A DNA stretch of 64,000 bases from RPRC01 sp034933285 (GCA_034933285.1 JAYFNT010000031.1:62001-126000), one strand, 5' to 3'. Shown: positions 16,680 to 25,710, counted from the stretch's first letter. The notes: generated by a model not told the origin, from the sequence alone. Made by a program: numbers and translations.

Positions 16680-17823
16680 TCGCCTTTTCTCCCAGGACGA
16701 TATCCAGCACGGAGCGCGCCGCATCGGGCCTGCCGAGCCTGTCCGCGTTTCTGCGCAGGGTCTCCAGCCTCCCCGGCTCATCGAGGAGCCTTGTCACCCG
16801 GTAGACGAGGGCGCCGGTGTCGCACGCCTTGAGGGCAGCCCCATTCTCCAGGAGAAAGTCGGCGTTTCTCTCCTCCTGGCCCGGGATCGGGGCGACCACT
16901 ATCATCGGGAGCCCCATGGCCAGGCATTCGGAGGTGGTAAGCCCTCCCGGCTTGGTAATGGCAAGGTCGCCGGCAGCCATAACCCGCTCGATCACCCTGG
17001 TGAAGCCTAAGGGGAAGAGCCTCCGCGGATGCGCGGCGGCAAGGTCCCTGAGCGCCTCCAGGAGCGCCAGGTTGCGCCCCGCCAGGGCCACCAGCTGGAA
17101 GTCCAGATCCAGCCTGAGGAGGCGCTCCGCCAGCTTCTCGATACCGCCGATCCCGGCGCCGCCGGCCATGAGGAGAAGGGTCTTCCTGGTCGGATCGAGG
17201 TTGAATTCGGCGGCGCACCTGATTCGCGACAGGGGATCGCTGAAGACCGGCATGATCGGTATGCCGGTGACATGGATGGTGTCCGCGGGTATCCCCCTCT
17301 CCGCCATGCGCCAGGCCACCTCCTCGTTGGCGGCGAAGTAGCCGTTCATGTGATCGTGGATCCAGAGCGCATGAACATCGAAGTCGGTCACCTGAACCCA
17401 GACCGGTTTCCTGAAAAACCCCCTGCGCACCCAGCGGGAGAGGAGCTGTGCCGGGAGGAAATGGGTGCAGACGACATGGTCGGGGGCGATCTCCCGGAGC
17501 CTCTCCTTGAGCTTGCCGGTGTTGAGCCGCTCTACGGCCCTTCTCAGCCGCGAGAGGGCGGAGTCCACCTCCTCCCGGTCGGTCCTTGAGTAGAGATAAC
17601 CCCAGAAGGCGGGATGTTTCTCCACTACATCGATGTATGTCTCGCTGTAGACCTTGCGGAAGAGCCTCGGCACAAGCTCCATCAAGTCGATGTGGGTCAC
17701 CTCCACATCGGGATACCACCTCTGCGCGGCGGCCTCAAGGGCCTGGGCGGCCCGCACGTGGCCGGCGCCCGCGGAGACGCTGATTACGAGGATCTTTTGT
17801 TTCACACCGGGTTCATGGCCCAT
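16657..17823 (-). CDS. MurG/MGDG-synthase-like glycosyltransferase (processive diacylglycerol type)
   Basis: A 388-aa GT28-family enzyme. The N-terminus has the MGDG-synthase glycine-rich loop (ILVISVSAGAGHVRAAQALE). The C-terminal domain has the nucleotide-sugar site: LLMAGGAGIGGIEKLAERLL near 205, then DLAITKPGGLTTSECLAMGL near 285 and PGQEERNADFL near 320. Enzymes of this family add sugars to diacylglycerol or lipid carriers at the inner membrane. The ATG at 17823 is preferred to the longer frame because AAAGGGA is 6 nt upstream. It overlaps the upstream gene by 11 nt. The last codons (VPGLHI) lie in a family 2 repeat, so the native C-terminus may be altered. Confidence 0.85.
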   Translation of the reverse strand: MGHEPGVKQKILVISVSAGAGHVRAAQALEAAAQRWYPDVEVTHIDLMELVPRLFRKVYSETYIDVVEKHPAFWGYLYSRTDREEVDSALSRLRRAVERLNTGKLKERLREIAPDHVVCTHFLPAQLLSRWVRRGFFRKPVWVQVTDFDVHALWIHDHMNGYFAANEEVAWRMAERGIPADTIHVTGIPIMPVFSDPLSRIRCAAEFNLDPTRKTLLLMAGGAGIGGIEKLAERLLRLDLDFQLVALAGRNLALLEALRDLAAAHPRRLFPLGFTRVIERVMAAGDLAITKPGGLTTSECLAMGLPMIVVAPIPGQEERNADFLLENGAALKACDTGALVYRVTRLLDEPGRLETLRRNADRLGRPDAARSVLDIVLGEKAKVPGLHI

Positions 17824-19399
17824 TTGCGTCCCTTTCAGGCTGTTTTCCCGTCTTGATCTCCCGGGGGGCATCCTGGATGAGGATATGCCAGTTGGGGCGC
17901 GTCCAGCTTTTTCGGAACTCCACCGGGGTGGATTCCACCGCCCTTTTCTCCTTCTCGAAGCCGTCGAGAAAGAGCACGAAGTCGGTCTGCGCTTCCCTGC
18001 TTCTGTTTTGTTCGTCGAACTGGCGCACCATGTTGTTCGGTGTGCTCACCCTCCTCCCCATTATCTCGGATAGGGGGAACCTGAGCCCCCTCATCCCTGG
18101 CGCTGGTTCGTAGGCCTTGTAGACCAGCTCCGAGCAGACCAGGGAGGAGTCTGTCTGGAAATCGAAGTTGAAATCGTAGGGGCGGCCGCTGTAGCGGAAG
18201 GCGCGCATCACGGCCTCTGCCTTATCCCTCTTTGAAAGCCTCGGCCTCAACACCCCGATGGAGTCGGCGGCGCCGGAAAACTCAAGGGAGGTGAAGGAGA
18301 CCCCTTCGGAGATCGCCTCCAGGACGCGTGGGGGATGGCCGTCCTCCAGCGGTGTCATTCCAGCGGCATAGGCATTCGGGAAGCGTTTCCTCAGGAGCTT
18401 TTCCAGGTCGCCGTCCGCAACTCCCTCCCGCTTCACCCATGCCGTCGTCTCCGGGTCCGAGAAAAAGGCCCGCCTCTCCGCAGGCGTCCCCACATACATG
18501 GCGGCGTGGGTCCAGAAGCCGGGAAGGCCCATGTTTGACAGGTACCATTCGTGCCGCTCGAAGAGGATATCGCCCGGCTGGAGCCGTTTCCCCATTGAGG
18601 CGATCTGTTCGCCGGAGATAAGGTGGGAGCCTTTTCGCCTTACCTTGGTGTCCCCCATCCATTCGGAAACGTTCTTCTGCAGCGGGAACCAGGCAGTGAA
18701 TGCACCCTTCTTCACCACAGCCAGGGCGTTCTTGACGGTCAGGGCATGCCCTTTCCCTTTTCCCATCTGCCAGATGACCCTGCCGTCATCCTCGATAGCC
18801 CGGCGCAGTTCCTTATTCGTGCCGTCGGCGTAGCTCTTGTCGATCGCCTGGAGCGCAGAGAATTCCGTTGCCGCGGCCACATTGAGGAAACGGAACTTGA
18901 AGCGGCCGTAAGTCCCCGCCGGGAGCCCCAGTTCAGGGACCGCTTCGTCGAGGATCGTATCGAGGGCGGGGTTTTTGTCTGACAGGGCGATGAATTCCAG
19001 CGCATGTCTGTATCCGGCCAGGAAGCAGGCGTTGTTCAGGGCAAAGGAGGCGTTGCGCCGCTCCTTCTCCTGAAAGAGACTGAAGTCTTTCCATCTCCCG
19101 CGGATGGCGTCCAGGGCCGCCTGGCAGTCAAGCACCGAGCTCCAGGCGCTCCAGATGATGAGCTTCTCCCGCCGCGTCATAAGCCCTTTCTTCTTCTCCC
19201 TGTCCGGGGCGAAGAGGTCCTGCCGGGAGCCGGCGAAGTCGACGGCCCTTTTGAGGCCGTCGCGGGCGATAATGCAGGCGCGGCTGTCGGCGGCGAGCCG
19301 CTTCTGGAAGCCGGCGTCGGTGGCGGCTTGAATATCGGGAGTCATGAAGCCGCAGATCAGAAGAGCGCAGAAAAGGATCTGCGTGAAAGCGCGTTGCAT
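17813..19399 (-). CDS. Secreted YiiX/YebB-like permuted papain-fold protein
   Basis: A 528-aa protein with a signal peptide ending near residue 25 (DIQAA). The C-terminal half fits the YiiX / C92 permuted papain-like family: a 'GDILFERHEW' segment near 275, a histidine in 'FWTHAAMYVG' near 295, and a catalytic-type cysteine in 'SLVCSELVYKAYE' near 425. Such proteins act as lipid or peptide hydrolases in the envelope. The N-terminal ~260 residues are helical and unassigned. The start has AAGGAGAA upstream. It overlaps the glycosyltransferase gene by 11 nt, so the pair is probably co-translated and may serve envelope lipid metabolism (inference). Confidence 0.75.
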   Translation of the reverse strand: MQRAFTQILFCALLICGFMTPDIQAATDAGFQKRLAADSRACIIARDGLKRAVDFAGSRQDLFAPDREKKKGLMTRREKLIIWSAWSSVLDCQAALDAIRGRWKDFSLFQEKERRNASFALNNACFLAGYRHALEFIALSDKNPALDTILDEAVPELGLPAGTYGRFKFRFLNVAAATEFSALQAIDKSYADGTNKELRRAIEDDGRVIWQMGKGKGHALTVKNALAVVKKGAFTAWFPLQKNVSEWMGDTKVRRKGSHLISGEQIASMGKRLQPGDILFERHEWYLSNMGLPGFWTHAAMYVGTPAERRAFFSDPETTAWVKREGVADGDLEKLLRKRFPNAYAAGMTPLEDGHPPRVLEAISEGVSFTSLEFSGAADSIGVLRPRLSKRDKAEAVMRAFRYSGRPYDFNFDFQTDSSLVCSELVYKAYEPAPGMRGLRFPLSEIMGRRVSTPNNMVRQFDEQNRSREAQTDFVLFLDGFEKEKRAVESTPVEFRKSWTRPNWHILIQDAPREIKTGKQPERDANGP

Positions 19400-19424
19400 A
19401 AGCTTCTCCTTATATCTCCATGGA

Positions 19425-19820
19425 CTATTTATATGGATTGTTTTTCGCGGGCTTACCGCGTTCTGAAAGCACCACTTTGTCGTACAGTCCAGCCTTCTGC
19501 ATTTTTGACAGCGTTTGCGAGTCCAGGAAATATTTTGGAGTGCCGCTCCTTCGATATGCCATTGCTGTCAACCCGAGCAACCGTGGATCGGTAACCGGGT
19601 CCGGCGACACAACGAGCTTGGGGCATGTTGCCGATCCCTCCAGCTTTCTTTCGATCTGCCTGAAAAGCTCCAGCACAAAGGCATCCCGACGGTGCGACTT
19701 GCATTCGGAGTATGCCTTTGGGTTTCCAGACCCAATAGCGGCGAACCTGAAAATTTGACTTTTTTCCAGTCCCTTGAGGTCATGGCGTTCAACTGTCTTG
19801 TTGGAATAATTCTCTATCGG
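19425..19820 (-). pseudogene. 131-codon open frame continuing past the HEAT-protein stop codon
   Basis: The frame directly following the TGA at 19821-19823 stays open for 131 codons to a TAG at 19425. The translation looks protein-like (AAIGSGNPKAYSECKSHRRD, KLVVSPDPVTDPRLLGLTAM, GTPKYFLDSQTLSKMQKAGL), but there is no ATG before codon 87 and no ribosome site. It may be the natural C-terminus of the HEAT protein, cut off by a nonsense mutation, or a gene whose start was lost. No domain is recognised. Confidence 0.5.
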
Positions 19821-21173
19821 TCAATTACTGGTTGCAATTCTTCGAACATACTCATCTTTATCATTGCATAGCTCTTTAAGAAAAGCCTTTCCCGCTGGAT
19901 ACCCGATCTTGGTAATCGCCCAAACAGCTCCGCGGCGCTCAAAGAGAGATCCGCCAATTGCAATTTTTTTTAGAGGCTCTAATGCTGACTGGCTTCTCAG
20001 CTCACCAAGTGCGCGTGCAGCGTACGCCACCACCAACGGATTTTGGTCTGTAAGCGCATTGACCAGTGCATTCTCGATATTTGGCCCTTGCATCTTTCCC
20101 ATCTGCTCAGCAACCGCTTTACGCAAGTGCATATTATTGCTGTTATTGAGAGCCTTTATAAGAGATGGTTCCATCAGTCGATCGATTCTTGCAATGACAA
20201 ATTCTGCAAGATATCTCTCCTCCAATTTCTGTGAAACTAATAAAGAAATCAGGTGATCTGCAAATAAAGCCTGCTGCTGTGCTAAATCAATATTCGTCGG
20301 TATGCCAGCAGCGATCTCATACAATTTCGGGTGCAAAGGGAATCCCAATTCTGACAAGGCATCTTCAATAACTTTGTTTCTTGACTTTTTTAACTCAGTA
20401 ATTAAAGGAATGTTATTGATTAAATTACGTTTTTTTTCAATTGAAATATTACTTGGGAAGTTACCTGCCAAGAGATATTCTGCATTAACTTCGTTTGGTT
20501 TTTTATAAATTTCGCGTAATAAAGGAACTATCGCACGAGGATCTTTAATTTCTCCTAGGGAAATAATTGCTTCATACAACGGTAGTAATGATACAAGAGC
20601 TTCAACCGCTCTTGGGTCTTTAAGTTTTCCAAGAGCAACAACTGCGTTACGATGAGGCAAAACTGAAATAAGAACGGGGACTGCATTTGGATTGTTGGAC
20701 CTGCCGAGCGCTTCCACGACTTTCATCTTCACAAAATCGTCTCGTGTTTGGAGAGCGCGTACCAGTCCCCTGATACCATCCGGACCTCGTTGTTCCAATA
20801 TCTCAATTGCCATATCTTCTGGAATGTGTCCATAGCCTGCCGGATATTGTTCAGGCATCTGAGCAAGCATTTCCCCCAACGCGTCAATAACCCGCTCATC
20901 ATTGATCAGTCCCAGAGACTGAACAGCCCCGTATCTGCTTCTGTATTCCATGGGCGACAGCGCTTCGATCAGCAGGGGGACCGCTTCGGGACCGAAGGCG
21001 GAAACCTTCTTTGCTGCAATCGCCACATCGTTTTTCGTTACCGCTGTGGTAAAACTGTTGATCAGACGGTGAATTTCCGCGTTATTGTCAGCAGTGACTG
21101 TACCTGACAGAAAAATGGATAGAATAACCCCTGAGAACAAACCTGCTGTAATTGTCTGAAAGACTTTTCTCAT
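19821..21173 (-). CDS. Exported HEAT-repeat protein, possibly truncated
   Basis: A 450-aa protein with a signal peptide (ITAGLFSGVILSIFLSGTVTAD) and then a run of HEAT / PBS-lyase-like repeats, recognisable as 'AVPLLIEAL', 'VIDALGEML', 'AVVALGKLKDPRAVEALV', 'AIISLGEIKDPRAIVPLL', 'NALTDQNPLVVAYAARALGE' and 'AVWAITKIGYP'. Such solenoids serve as protein-binding scaffolds in the periplasm. The ATG at 21173 has GGAG six nt upstream, within the end of the preceding gene. The same reading frame continues open for 131 codons after the TGA, so the present protein may be shortened. Confidence 0.75.
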   Translation of the reverse strand: MRKVFQTITAGLFSGVILSIFLSGTVTADNNAEIHRLINSFTTAVTKNDVAIAAKKVSAFGPEAVPLLIEALSPMEYRSRYGAVQSLGLINDERVIDALGEMLAQMPEQYPAGYGHIPEDMAIEILEQRGPDGIRGLVRALQTRDDFVKMKVVEALGRSNNPNAVPVLISVLPHRNAVVALGKLKDPRAVEALVSLLPLYEAIISLGEIKDPRAIVPLLREIYKKPNEVNAEYLLAGNFPSNISIEKKRNLINNIPLITELKKSRNKVIEDALSELGFPLHPKLYEIAAGIPTNIDLAQQQALFADHLISLLVSQKLEERYLAEFVIARIDRLMEPSLIKALNNSNNMHLRKAVAEQMGKMQGPNIENALVNALTDQNPLVVAYAARALGELRSQSALEPLKKIAIGGSLFERRGAVWAITKIGYPAGKAFLKELCNDKDEYVRRIATSN

Positions 21174-21175
21174 CT

Positions 21176-22654
21176 TCATCTCCACGAATCGGTTTTCAGA
21201 TCATACCAGAGAAGGCGATCATAGCGCCCATCGACCAAGAACAGATGCTCTCCAGCCGGGTCGACCTTGATGCGATTCAGGGTATATTCTCCAAATAGCT
21301 CCAAGGCGAGAGTCTGCCTGGAGACAATTGCAAATTCCTTATCCAGAAGATAGAAACTCTCCCTGTCGCAGGCATAATATCGCCCATTCGCGGCGGCGAT
21401 CCCGGCCACATCGAATTTCAGCGACAATGGCTTCACGCCGACAAACCTGTTATTGCGATCATAAATTGCAACTCCACTTCTGTAAGGGCCGCTCTCGGAT
21501 GGGAAATAAAAAGCAACCAGCGTGTTCCCCTCGTCGTCCGTGATGGTATCAACTATTTTTGGTGGTGTCTGACGTTTCATGGAACTTGTATCCAACGGCA
21601 GCTTTCCTATCAGACTCCCGTTGGTTTGAAACAATGAATCCCCTAGGTGGATCATCCCATCTGACCCGATTGAGAAACGATATTCATGATATGGAAAAAA
21701 ATTGTTTTGATTACTTTCAGCAAGTATTTCAGGCTCGGTCACTTGCGTTGATATGATTTGTGGTGGTTTCGATGAACCGGGGGATACTGCTGCAGAAATG
21801 CCGGTTATTGTCCTGTACTTAACAAGTCCCTTACCTGGAATATATTCCTTGGTCGCCAGTGGGGAATCTTCTTCGGCTGATGCGGAAACATTTATTCTTA
21901 AAAAGCGTTTTTCTTGGAGAGCGTAAAGCTTGTCATGATCGATTTCCAAATCGATCCTCCCGCTACTGTTTTGAATTGTGGTCTCGCCGACGTTTACCGT
22001 ATCGTATCCATCGCCTTTTCTAGGTAGTTTAACAATATCCCTGTTGTTCGCCAGATACAGATTTCCGCGACTGTCAATAGCTACGTCGTTCAACAATTGC
22101 ATTTTATAAAGGACTCCCTTAGTCAGTTCGGGAAGCTCTTTAAGGAGGCTTTTTTCCTGCTCAACGGCAGCCTTGAGTAGTTTGGTTTCATGGAAATCGG
22201 TGGCGTATGATGATTGCGCCTTATTAGCTTCAGCGCTGCGTGCGTAACAGTTGAATGGAACCCTTGTAATCTCGATAACGCCTTGATCAGAGGAAGTCTC
22301 GATAAAGCCGTAACCTGGACGGTAAACAATAAGGAGATTCTCCTCAGTCCCAGTAAAGATTGGAACACCATGAAAAAATGCATGTGGTCCAAACGAAAAC
22401 TTTCCTTCCGCGTCGGTAACTGTCTCGCAATTCACAAGCCTTGAATGCACTGGGCCTCCAACGGACGCTTCGACCTTTTCCCACGAACGCACCAGAATAG
22501 CACCCTCTACTGGCAGACCACTCTCTTTTTCAAGAACAGTCCCTGAACGCGGAGCATAGAAGGAAATGCAACCAGCTAGAATCAGAGCGCCAAAACCCAA
22601 CGACAGGGAAAGAAAAATCTTTTTTTGTTTTACTGAATTAAATGGTGAAGCCAT
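21176..22654 (-). CDS. Lipoprotein with a carboxypeptidase-regulatory-like domain and beta-propeller-like body
   Basis: A 492-aa lipoprotein. The signal sequence ends in the lipobox LAGC near residue 28. A short beta-sandwich of the carboxypeptidase-regulatory type follows ('GTVLEKESGLPVEGAILVRS ... TDAEGKFSFG', residues 38-90). The rest has repeated 'DSRGNLYLAN', 'GSDGMIHLGD' and 'DPAGEHLFLVDG' segments like NHL or YVTN-type propeller blades. The ATG at 22654 is chosen because it precedes the signal peptide and has AAAGGC upstream. It is the first gene of a minus-strand cluster with the HEAT protein (3-nt gap). The function is unknown; a surface binding role is an inference. Confidence 0.7.
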   Translation of the reverse strand: MASPFNSVKQKKIFLSLSLGFGALILAGCISFYAPRSGTVLEKESGLPVEGAILVRSWEKVEASVGGPVHSRLVNCETVTDAEGKFSFGPHAFFHGVPIFTGTEENLLIVYRPGYGFIETSSDQGVIEITRVPFNCYARSAEANKAQSSYATDFHETKLLKAAVEQEKSLLKELPELTKGVLYKMQLLNDVAIDSRGNLYLANNRDIVKLPRKGDGYDTVNVGETTIQNSSGRIDLEIDHDKLYALQEKRFLRINVSASAEEDSPLATKEYIPGKGLVKYRTITGISAAVSPGSSKPPQIISTQVTEPEILAESNQNNFFPYHEYRFSIGSDGMIHLGDSLFQTNGSLIGKLPLDTSSMKRQTPPKIVDTITDDEGNTLVAFYFPSESGPYRSGVAIYDRNNRFVGVKPLSLKFDVAGIAAANGRYYACDRESFYLLDKEFAIVSRQTLALELFGEYTLNRIKVDPAGEHLFLVDGRYDRLLWYDLKTDSWR

Positions 22655-22807
22655 AATTGCCTTTCTTTGCAACGGCTCGCGGATGACCTGGGAGCAAAGC
22701 GAAGCAGGTCGTTTCGCGTGTTGGACTTTCACTGGCCATCCGGCATCACTTTCCAAGAACCTAAATGCCTTAGAAGTGATAGAGTGGTATTCTGTGCAAT
22801 GTATTAC

Positions 22808-24031
22808 CTAAAATTTCATCACGTCATTAAAGCACTTCACAGCGTAGTGGTCACTCATACCTGAGATAAAATCCAGAATCCCACGTACATATTCGGTTTC
22901 ATTGTCTATATGATATATGATCTTGTTATTGAATTTTCTCTTGTCCCTGAGGTCCATGTTAACGTCAGAGTATTTTAACAGCCAATCTGTGAATGTTGGA
23001 ATCATCACATAGTAATAACTTGACTTCATGCGGAGAGCTTTGAATAGGTTCTTATCAGGGTATATTGACATTAAGAAGTCAAATATGGATTCCAGGACCA
23101 CATTAGCGTATTTTTTATAATATGTAAGCCGTTTATGATTGTATATATTTTTGTTATTAAATTGTTTTATCAAATTTATAAATTCTAGATACTGTTTCGA
23201 GAAACAGATTCCTTCACTAGGATTACTTCTACGGCAAAGGTTTAAGATAAAGTTGTGCATCAATACTGTGTTATTTACTTCCCGGACTTCGATCTCCGTA
23301 AGCGTTTTAATAACAGAAGATAATTCTCTTAGCTGAGATCTATCCAATACTTTAAGGCGGATTGCATCCTCTATATCACGGCCAAGGTATGAGATCTTAT
23401 CTGCAATTTTGACGACACACCCTTCCCAGGTATACGGCGAAAACTTGTTAGGCTGATCTATTTCGGTCAAGTCCGTAAACTTATTACGCGGGAAGATAGC
23501 ATTTTCATTGACTTCTCCGCAGTGACACACAATGCCGTCTCTTACAGCATAAGTAAGATCGAGGTTGGTCTCGTAACCCTTCGGATTTGGGAGGGTTTCA
23601 ACGTTGTCTACGAACCACAGGGAGTTCCGCTCATGCCAGAAGACATCCTTTATGTAATTCTTTCCCAACCGCTTTAGTATTGCTTCCCCTTCATGACCGA
23701 AAGGTGCGTGACCGACATCGTGACCAATTGCTATTGCTGAACAAAGTTCAGTGTTTAGTCCTAACTCCCTGGCTATGGTATAGCTTACCGCAGCCACATG
23801 ACTGACGTGCTCTATCCTCGTACAAACGTGGTCATTTTCGGTTGCGAAAAAAACTTGGGTCTTGTGTTTTAGTCTTCGATACGCTGTGCAATGTAACAGC
23901 CTATTGTAATCCCTTGAGAATTCACTTCTTATTTCGTCGGGGCGTGAGTAAAGAGGCTTGTTCCTGCTGATGCAATTCTCCCACTTTGGCGAATTGGGAA
24001 AAGCTCCAACTTCTTTAAAGGTATCGGCCAT
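22808..24031 (-). CDS. HD-domain dGTPase-like triphosphohydrolase
   Basis: A 407-aa protein of the Dgt / dNTP triphosphohydrolase family. It has the arginine-rich start 'SRDYNRLLHCTAYRRLKHKT', the first histidine in 'TRIEHVSHV' (H75), the HD pair in 'AIGHDVGHAPFGHEGE' (H104, D105), and the last aspartate in 'KIADKISYLGRDIEDA' near 210. Family members hydrolyse dGTP or other dNTPs to nucleosides and triphosphate; some bacterial members starve phages of dNTPs. Its strong AT bias against the flanking core genes and its position next to a nuclease-helicase pair suggest a defence role (inference). The start has GGAGGAA upstream. Confidence 0.85.
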   Translation of the reverse strand: MADTFKEVGAFPNSPKWENCISRNKPLYSRPDEIRSEFSRDYNRLLHCTAYRRLKHKTQVFFATENDHVCTRIEHVSHVAAVSYTIARELGLNTELCSAIAIGHDVGHAPFGHEGEAILKRLGKNYIKDVFWHERNSLWFVDNVETLPNPKGYETNLDLTYAVRDGIVCHCGEVNENAIFPRNKFTDLTEIDQPNKFSPYTWEGCVVKIADKISYLGRDIEDAIRLKVLDRSQLRELSSVIKTLTEIEVREVNNTVLMHNFILNLCRRSNPSEGICFSKQYLEFINLIKQFNNKNIYNHKRLTYYKKYANVVLESIFDFLMSIYPDKNLFKALRMKSSYYYVMIPTFTDWLLKYSDVNMDLRDKRKFNNKIIYHIDNETEYVRGILDFISGMSDHYAVKCFNDVMKF

Positions 24032-24105
24032 TTCCTCCCTCCATGATTAATCTTTCTCCTCTATTTCGCAGCCAAGAACTGAAAGACCCAGTCGGACAAA
24101 AGAGA

Positions 24106-24177
24106 GGGGGACGCCCATGATTACATGCAGTTCTAATACTCAAAGGTGTAAATCGCATAATTTCATGGGCGTCCCCC
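24106..24177. repeat. Palindromic repeat, family 4 (GGGGGACGCCCATGA type)
   Basis: GGGGGACGCCCATGA at 24106 and TCATGGGCGTCCCCC ending at 24177 are perfect 15-bp inverted repeats separated by about 42 nt. The length and outer G-run match the other palindrome families in the window. It lies between the dGTPase gene and the unknown gene upstream of it. Confidence 0.8.
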
Positions 24178-24189
24178 TTGCCCCCCTCA

Positions 24190-24648
24190 TTATCCGCCGT
24201 TGAGACCAACGACATAGCGACCTGGATATACAAATGAGCCTGCACGCAACGCACTCGGTGTTTCATAAAACGCAGAACCAAACCTTGTGGTGAGGTGGCT
24301 TGCGCCCCACAACCCATTTGGTGCGCCGGACCAAACAGCCAAGCGGTCCTTATGCAGTGCCAAATTGTACTGAATGGTTTCCGGTGTCAGCCCTTGCTTA
24401 GCAATGTTAGCCTCTGCACCCTCATACTCCTCCAACAATAATGCTTTGTATTGCTCACTGCATGCAAGAGCATCAGAGTTACAGTGAAACACGGCCCTGC
24501 CAGTGACTCGATTAACAAAGTGGGCCGCCAGAAGCCCTAAACTGGTGCCTTCTTCCGGAAAGTTTTCACGGAGCCACTCATCAAGTTTGATGATCAGGTC
24601 ATCGTAGGCCGCTATTACATCGAGCGTCAGGCATACTGCGTGGCCCCT
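24190..24648 (-). CDS. Hypothetical protein, start unclear (possible frameshift at the 5' end)
   Basis: The frame is open for 152 codons between stops and reads as a plausible soluble protein (LDVIAAYDDLIIKLDEWLRE, LGLLAAHFVNRVTGRAVFHC, GLTPETIQYNLALHKDRLAV). There is no in-frame ATG at the beginning. In the neighbouring frame an ATG at 24634 stands after a GAGGGG ribosome site; removing one C just behind that ATG would give MLTLDVIAAYDDL, a well-formed start. So a one-base change probably broke the start. No family is recognised. Confidence 0.45.
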   Translation of the reverse strand, partial: RGHAVCLTLDVIAAYDDLIIKLDEWLRENFPEEGTSLGLLAAHFVNRVTGRAVFHCNSDALACSEQYKALLLEEYEGAEANIAKQGLTPETIQYNLALHKDRLAVWSGAPNGLWGASHLTTRFGSAFYETPSALRAGSFVYPGRYVVGLNGG

Positions 24649-24743
24649 CTATTGTGCGTTTGAAAACGCCTCCTCAACCTGCCTTGGGTATCGATAAAAG
24701 AGCCAGAGTGTCAAAGAGCCAGAGGAGCCAGATGAGGAGCCAG

Positions 24744-24818
24744 AGTGTCAGGTCTCCACCTAAGGAGCCAGAGTGTCAGGTCTCCACCTATGACAATGTC
24801 ACAAGTGGAGACCCGACA
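24744..24818. repeat. Palindromic repeat, family 2, copy with a duplicated left arm
   Basis: GTGTCAGGTCTCCAC at 24773-24787 pairs with GTGGAGACCCGACAC at 24804-24818. An additional left arm lies at 24744-24758, and GGAGCCAGAGTGTC-like units recur from 24700 onward, giving a small degenerate tandem array. This repeat occupies most of the 202-nt gap between the flanking genes. Confidence 0.7.
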
Positions 24819-24850
24819 CTGTCGGCTTGTTTTTTTAAAAATGCCCCATG

Positions 24851-25633
24851 TCAAGGGTTAACCCCTCCGCCTTCTCCTTCGAATATGTTGCGTCCAAAAA
24901 CTTCATTGAACTGCTCCTCTATGTGTACAAGTTTTGCGCATATTTCTGCCAAAAGATCTCTATAAGTCGAAGCGCGAAAAGTGAACTCATCACCCAAAAC
25001 GTTATTTAATTTTGCTTTGTACTCTTCCAAGCTTGGTGGTGCATCAACAGCGTACTCGGGAACAATGCTCCCTATGTCAATAAGCCACATCAGCATTCCA
25101 AACGCGGCATACCGGTCATGCAGATAGATATATCTTGCTAATTTGTCCTCTGTTAGTTTTTCTAGAAACCGACTGCGGTGAGTATTTATAGGCTCTACGT
25201 ATTGGTTGACATACTCGGCAGCAGCTCCAGCATTAATACAAAAATACTTGTGCCACCAAACGTTGAAGTACCTCTCTTGAAGAGCTTGGTAAGTTAAACC
25301 GGTTATAGTGGTGTTTTCGGTGTACCTCAACGCACCAGATTGCAGGCCAGCTTTTGATACTATATATCCGATATTTGCGCCAGTCTCATGCATGACAGTC
25401 GTGAAGGCATGTACCACCGTTTGAGGAATTGGTGCGTTCCAGTTTTTGCACTCCACTATATACTTGATCTTGTCAACGCTGCCCTCGTCTACAGCATAGA
25501 CATCTACAACTACAGTTCCTCTAGGCGTCGACAATTCTACCTCGGTGTTCGCATTCAGCCCAATTTCATTGAAAAGCCGGCATACGCCATTTTGCAGTGC
25601 ACGCCAATCTTCTGGTAGAGGATTGTCAATCAT
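24851..25633 (-). CDS. Mrr-type restriction endonuclease-like protein
   Basis: A 260-aa protein whose N-terminal ~130 residues fit the PD-(D/E)xK nuclease fold of the Mrr_cat family: a glutamate in 'NANTEVELS', an aspartate in 'VVVDVYAVD' near 45, the ExK motif in 'YIVECKNW' near 62, and the following helix 'QTVVHAFTTVMHETGANIGY'. Mrr-like enzymes cleave modified or foreign DNA. The C-terminal half is helical and unassigned. No methylase is nearby, so a type IV-like or accessory role is an inference. It sits in the defence cluster in the same direction as the helicase-nuclease pair. The ribosome site is weak. Confidence 0.72.
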   Translation of the reverse strand: MIDNPLPEDWRALQNGVCRLFNEIGLNANTEVELSTPRGTVVVDVYAVDEGSVDKIKYIVECKNWNAPIPQTVVHAFTTVMHETGANIGYIVSKAGLQSGALRYTENTTITGLTYQALQERYFNVWWHKYFCINAGAAAEYVNQYVEPINTHRSRFLEKLTEDKLARYIYLHDRYAAFGMLMWLIDIGSIVPEYAVDAPPSLEEYKAKLNNVLGDEFTFRASTYRDLLAEICAKLVHIEEQFNEVFGRNIFEGEGGGVNP

Positions 25634-25639
25634 ATAAAT

Positions 25640-25693
25640 ACCTAACGGGGCTGAGGCTGACCCGCCTTCGGCGGGTCTTGCTGATGGTTATGT
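25640..25693 (-). other. Hairpin with attC-like end boxes
   Basis: Read on the minus strand, ACATAAC and GTTAGGT (six of seven positions complementary) bracket a 54-nt stretch with the stem GACCCGCC-GAA-GGCGGGTC. GTTAGGT fits GTTRRRY and ACATAAC is one base off RYYYAAC. The same GACCCGCC stem and GTTAGGT box occur at 5158-5216. It may be an integron-type recombination site or only a terminator-like hairpin. Confidence 0.3.
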
Positions 25694-25710
25694 CATCATG
25701 GCCCCTCTAT

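Noticed and set aside
19820..19860. Selenocysteine at the TGA of the HEAT protein
   Set aside because: No SECIS-like hairpin follows the TGA and the sequence context offers no catalytic site.
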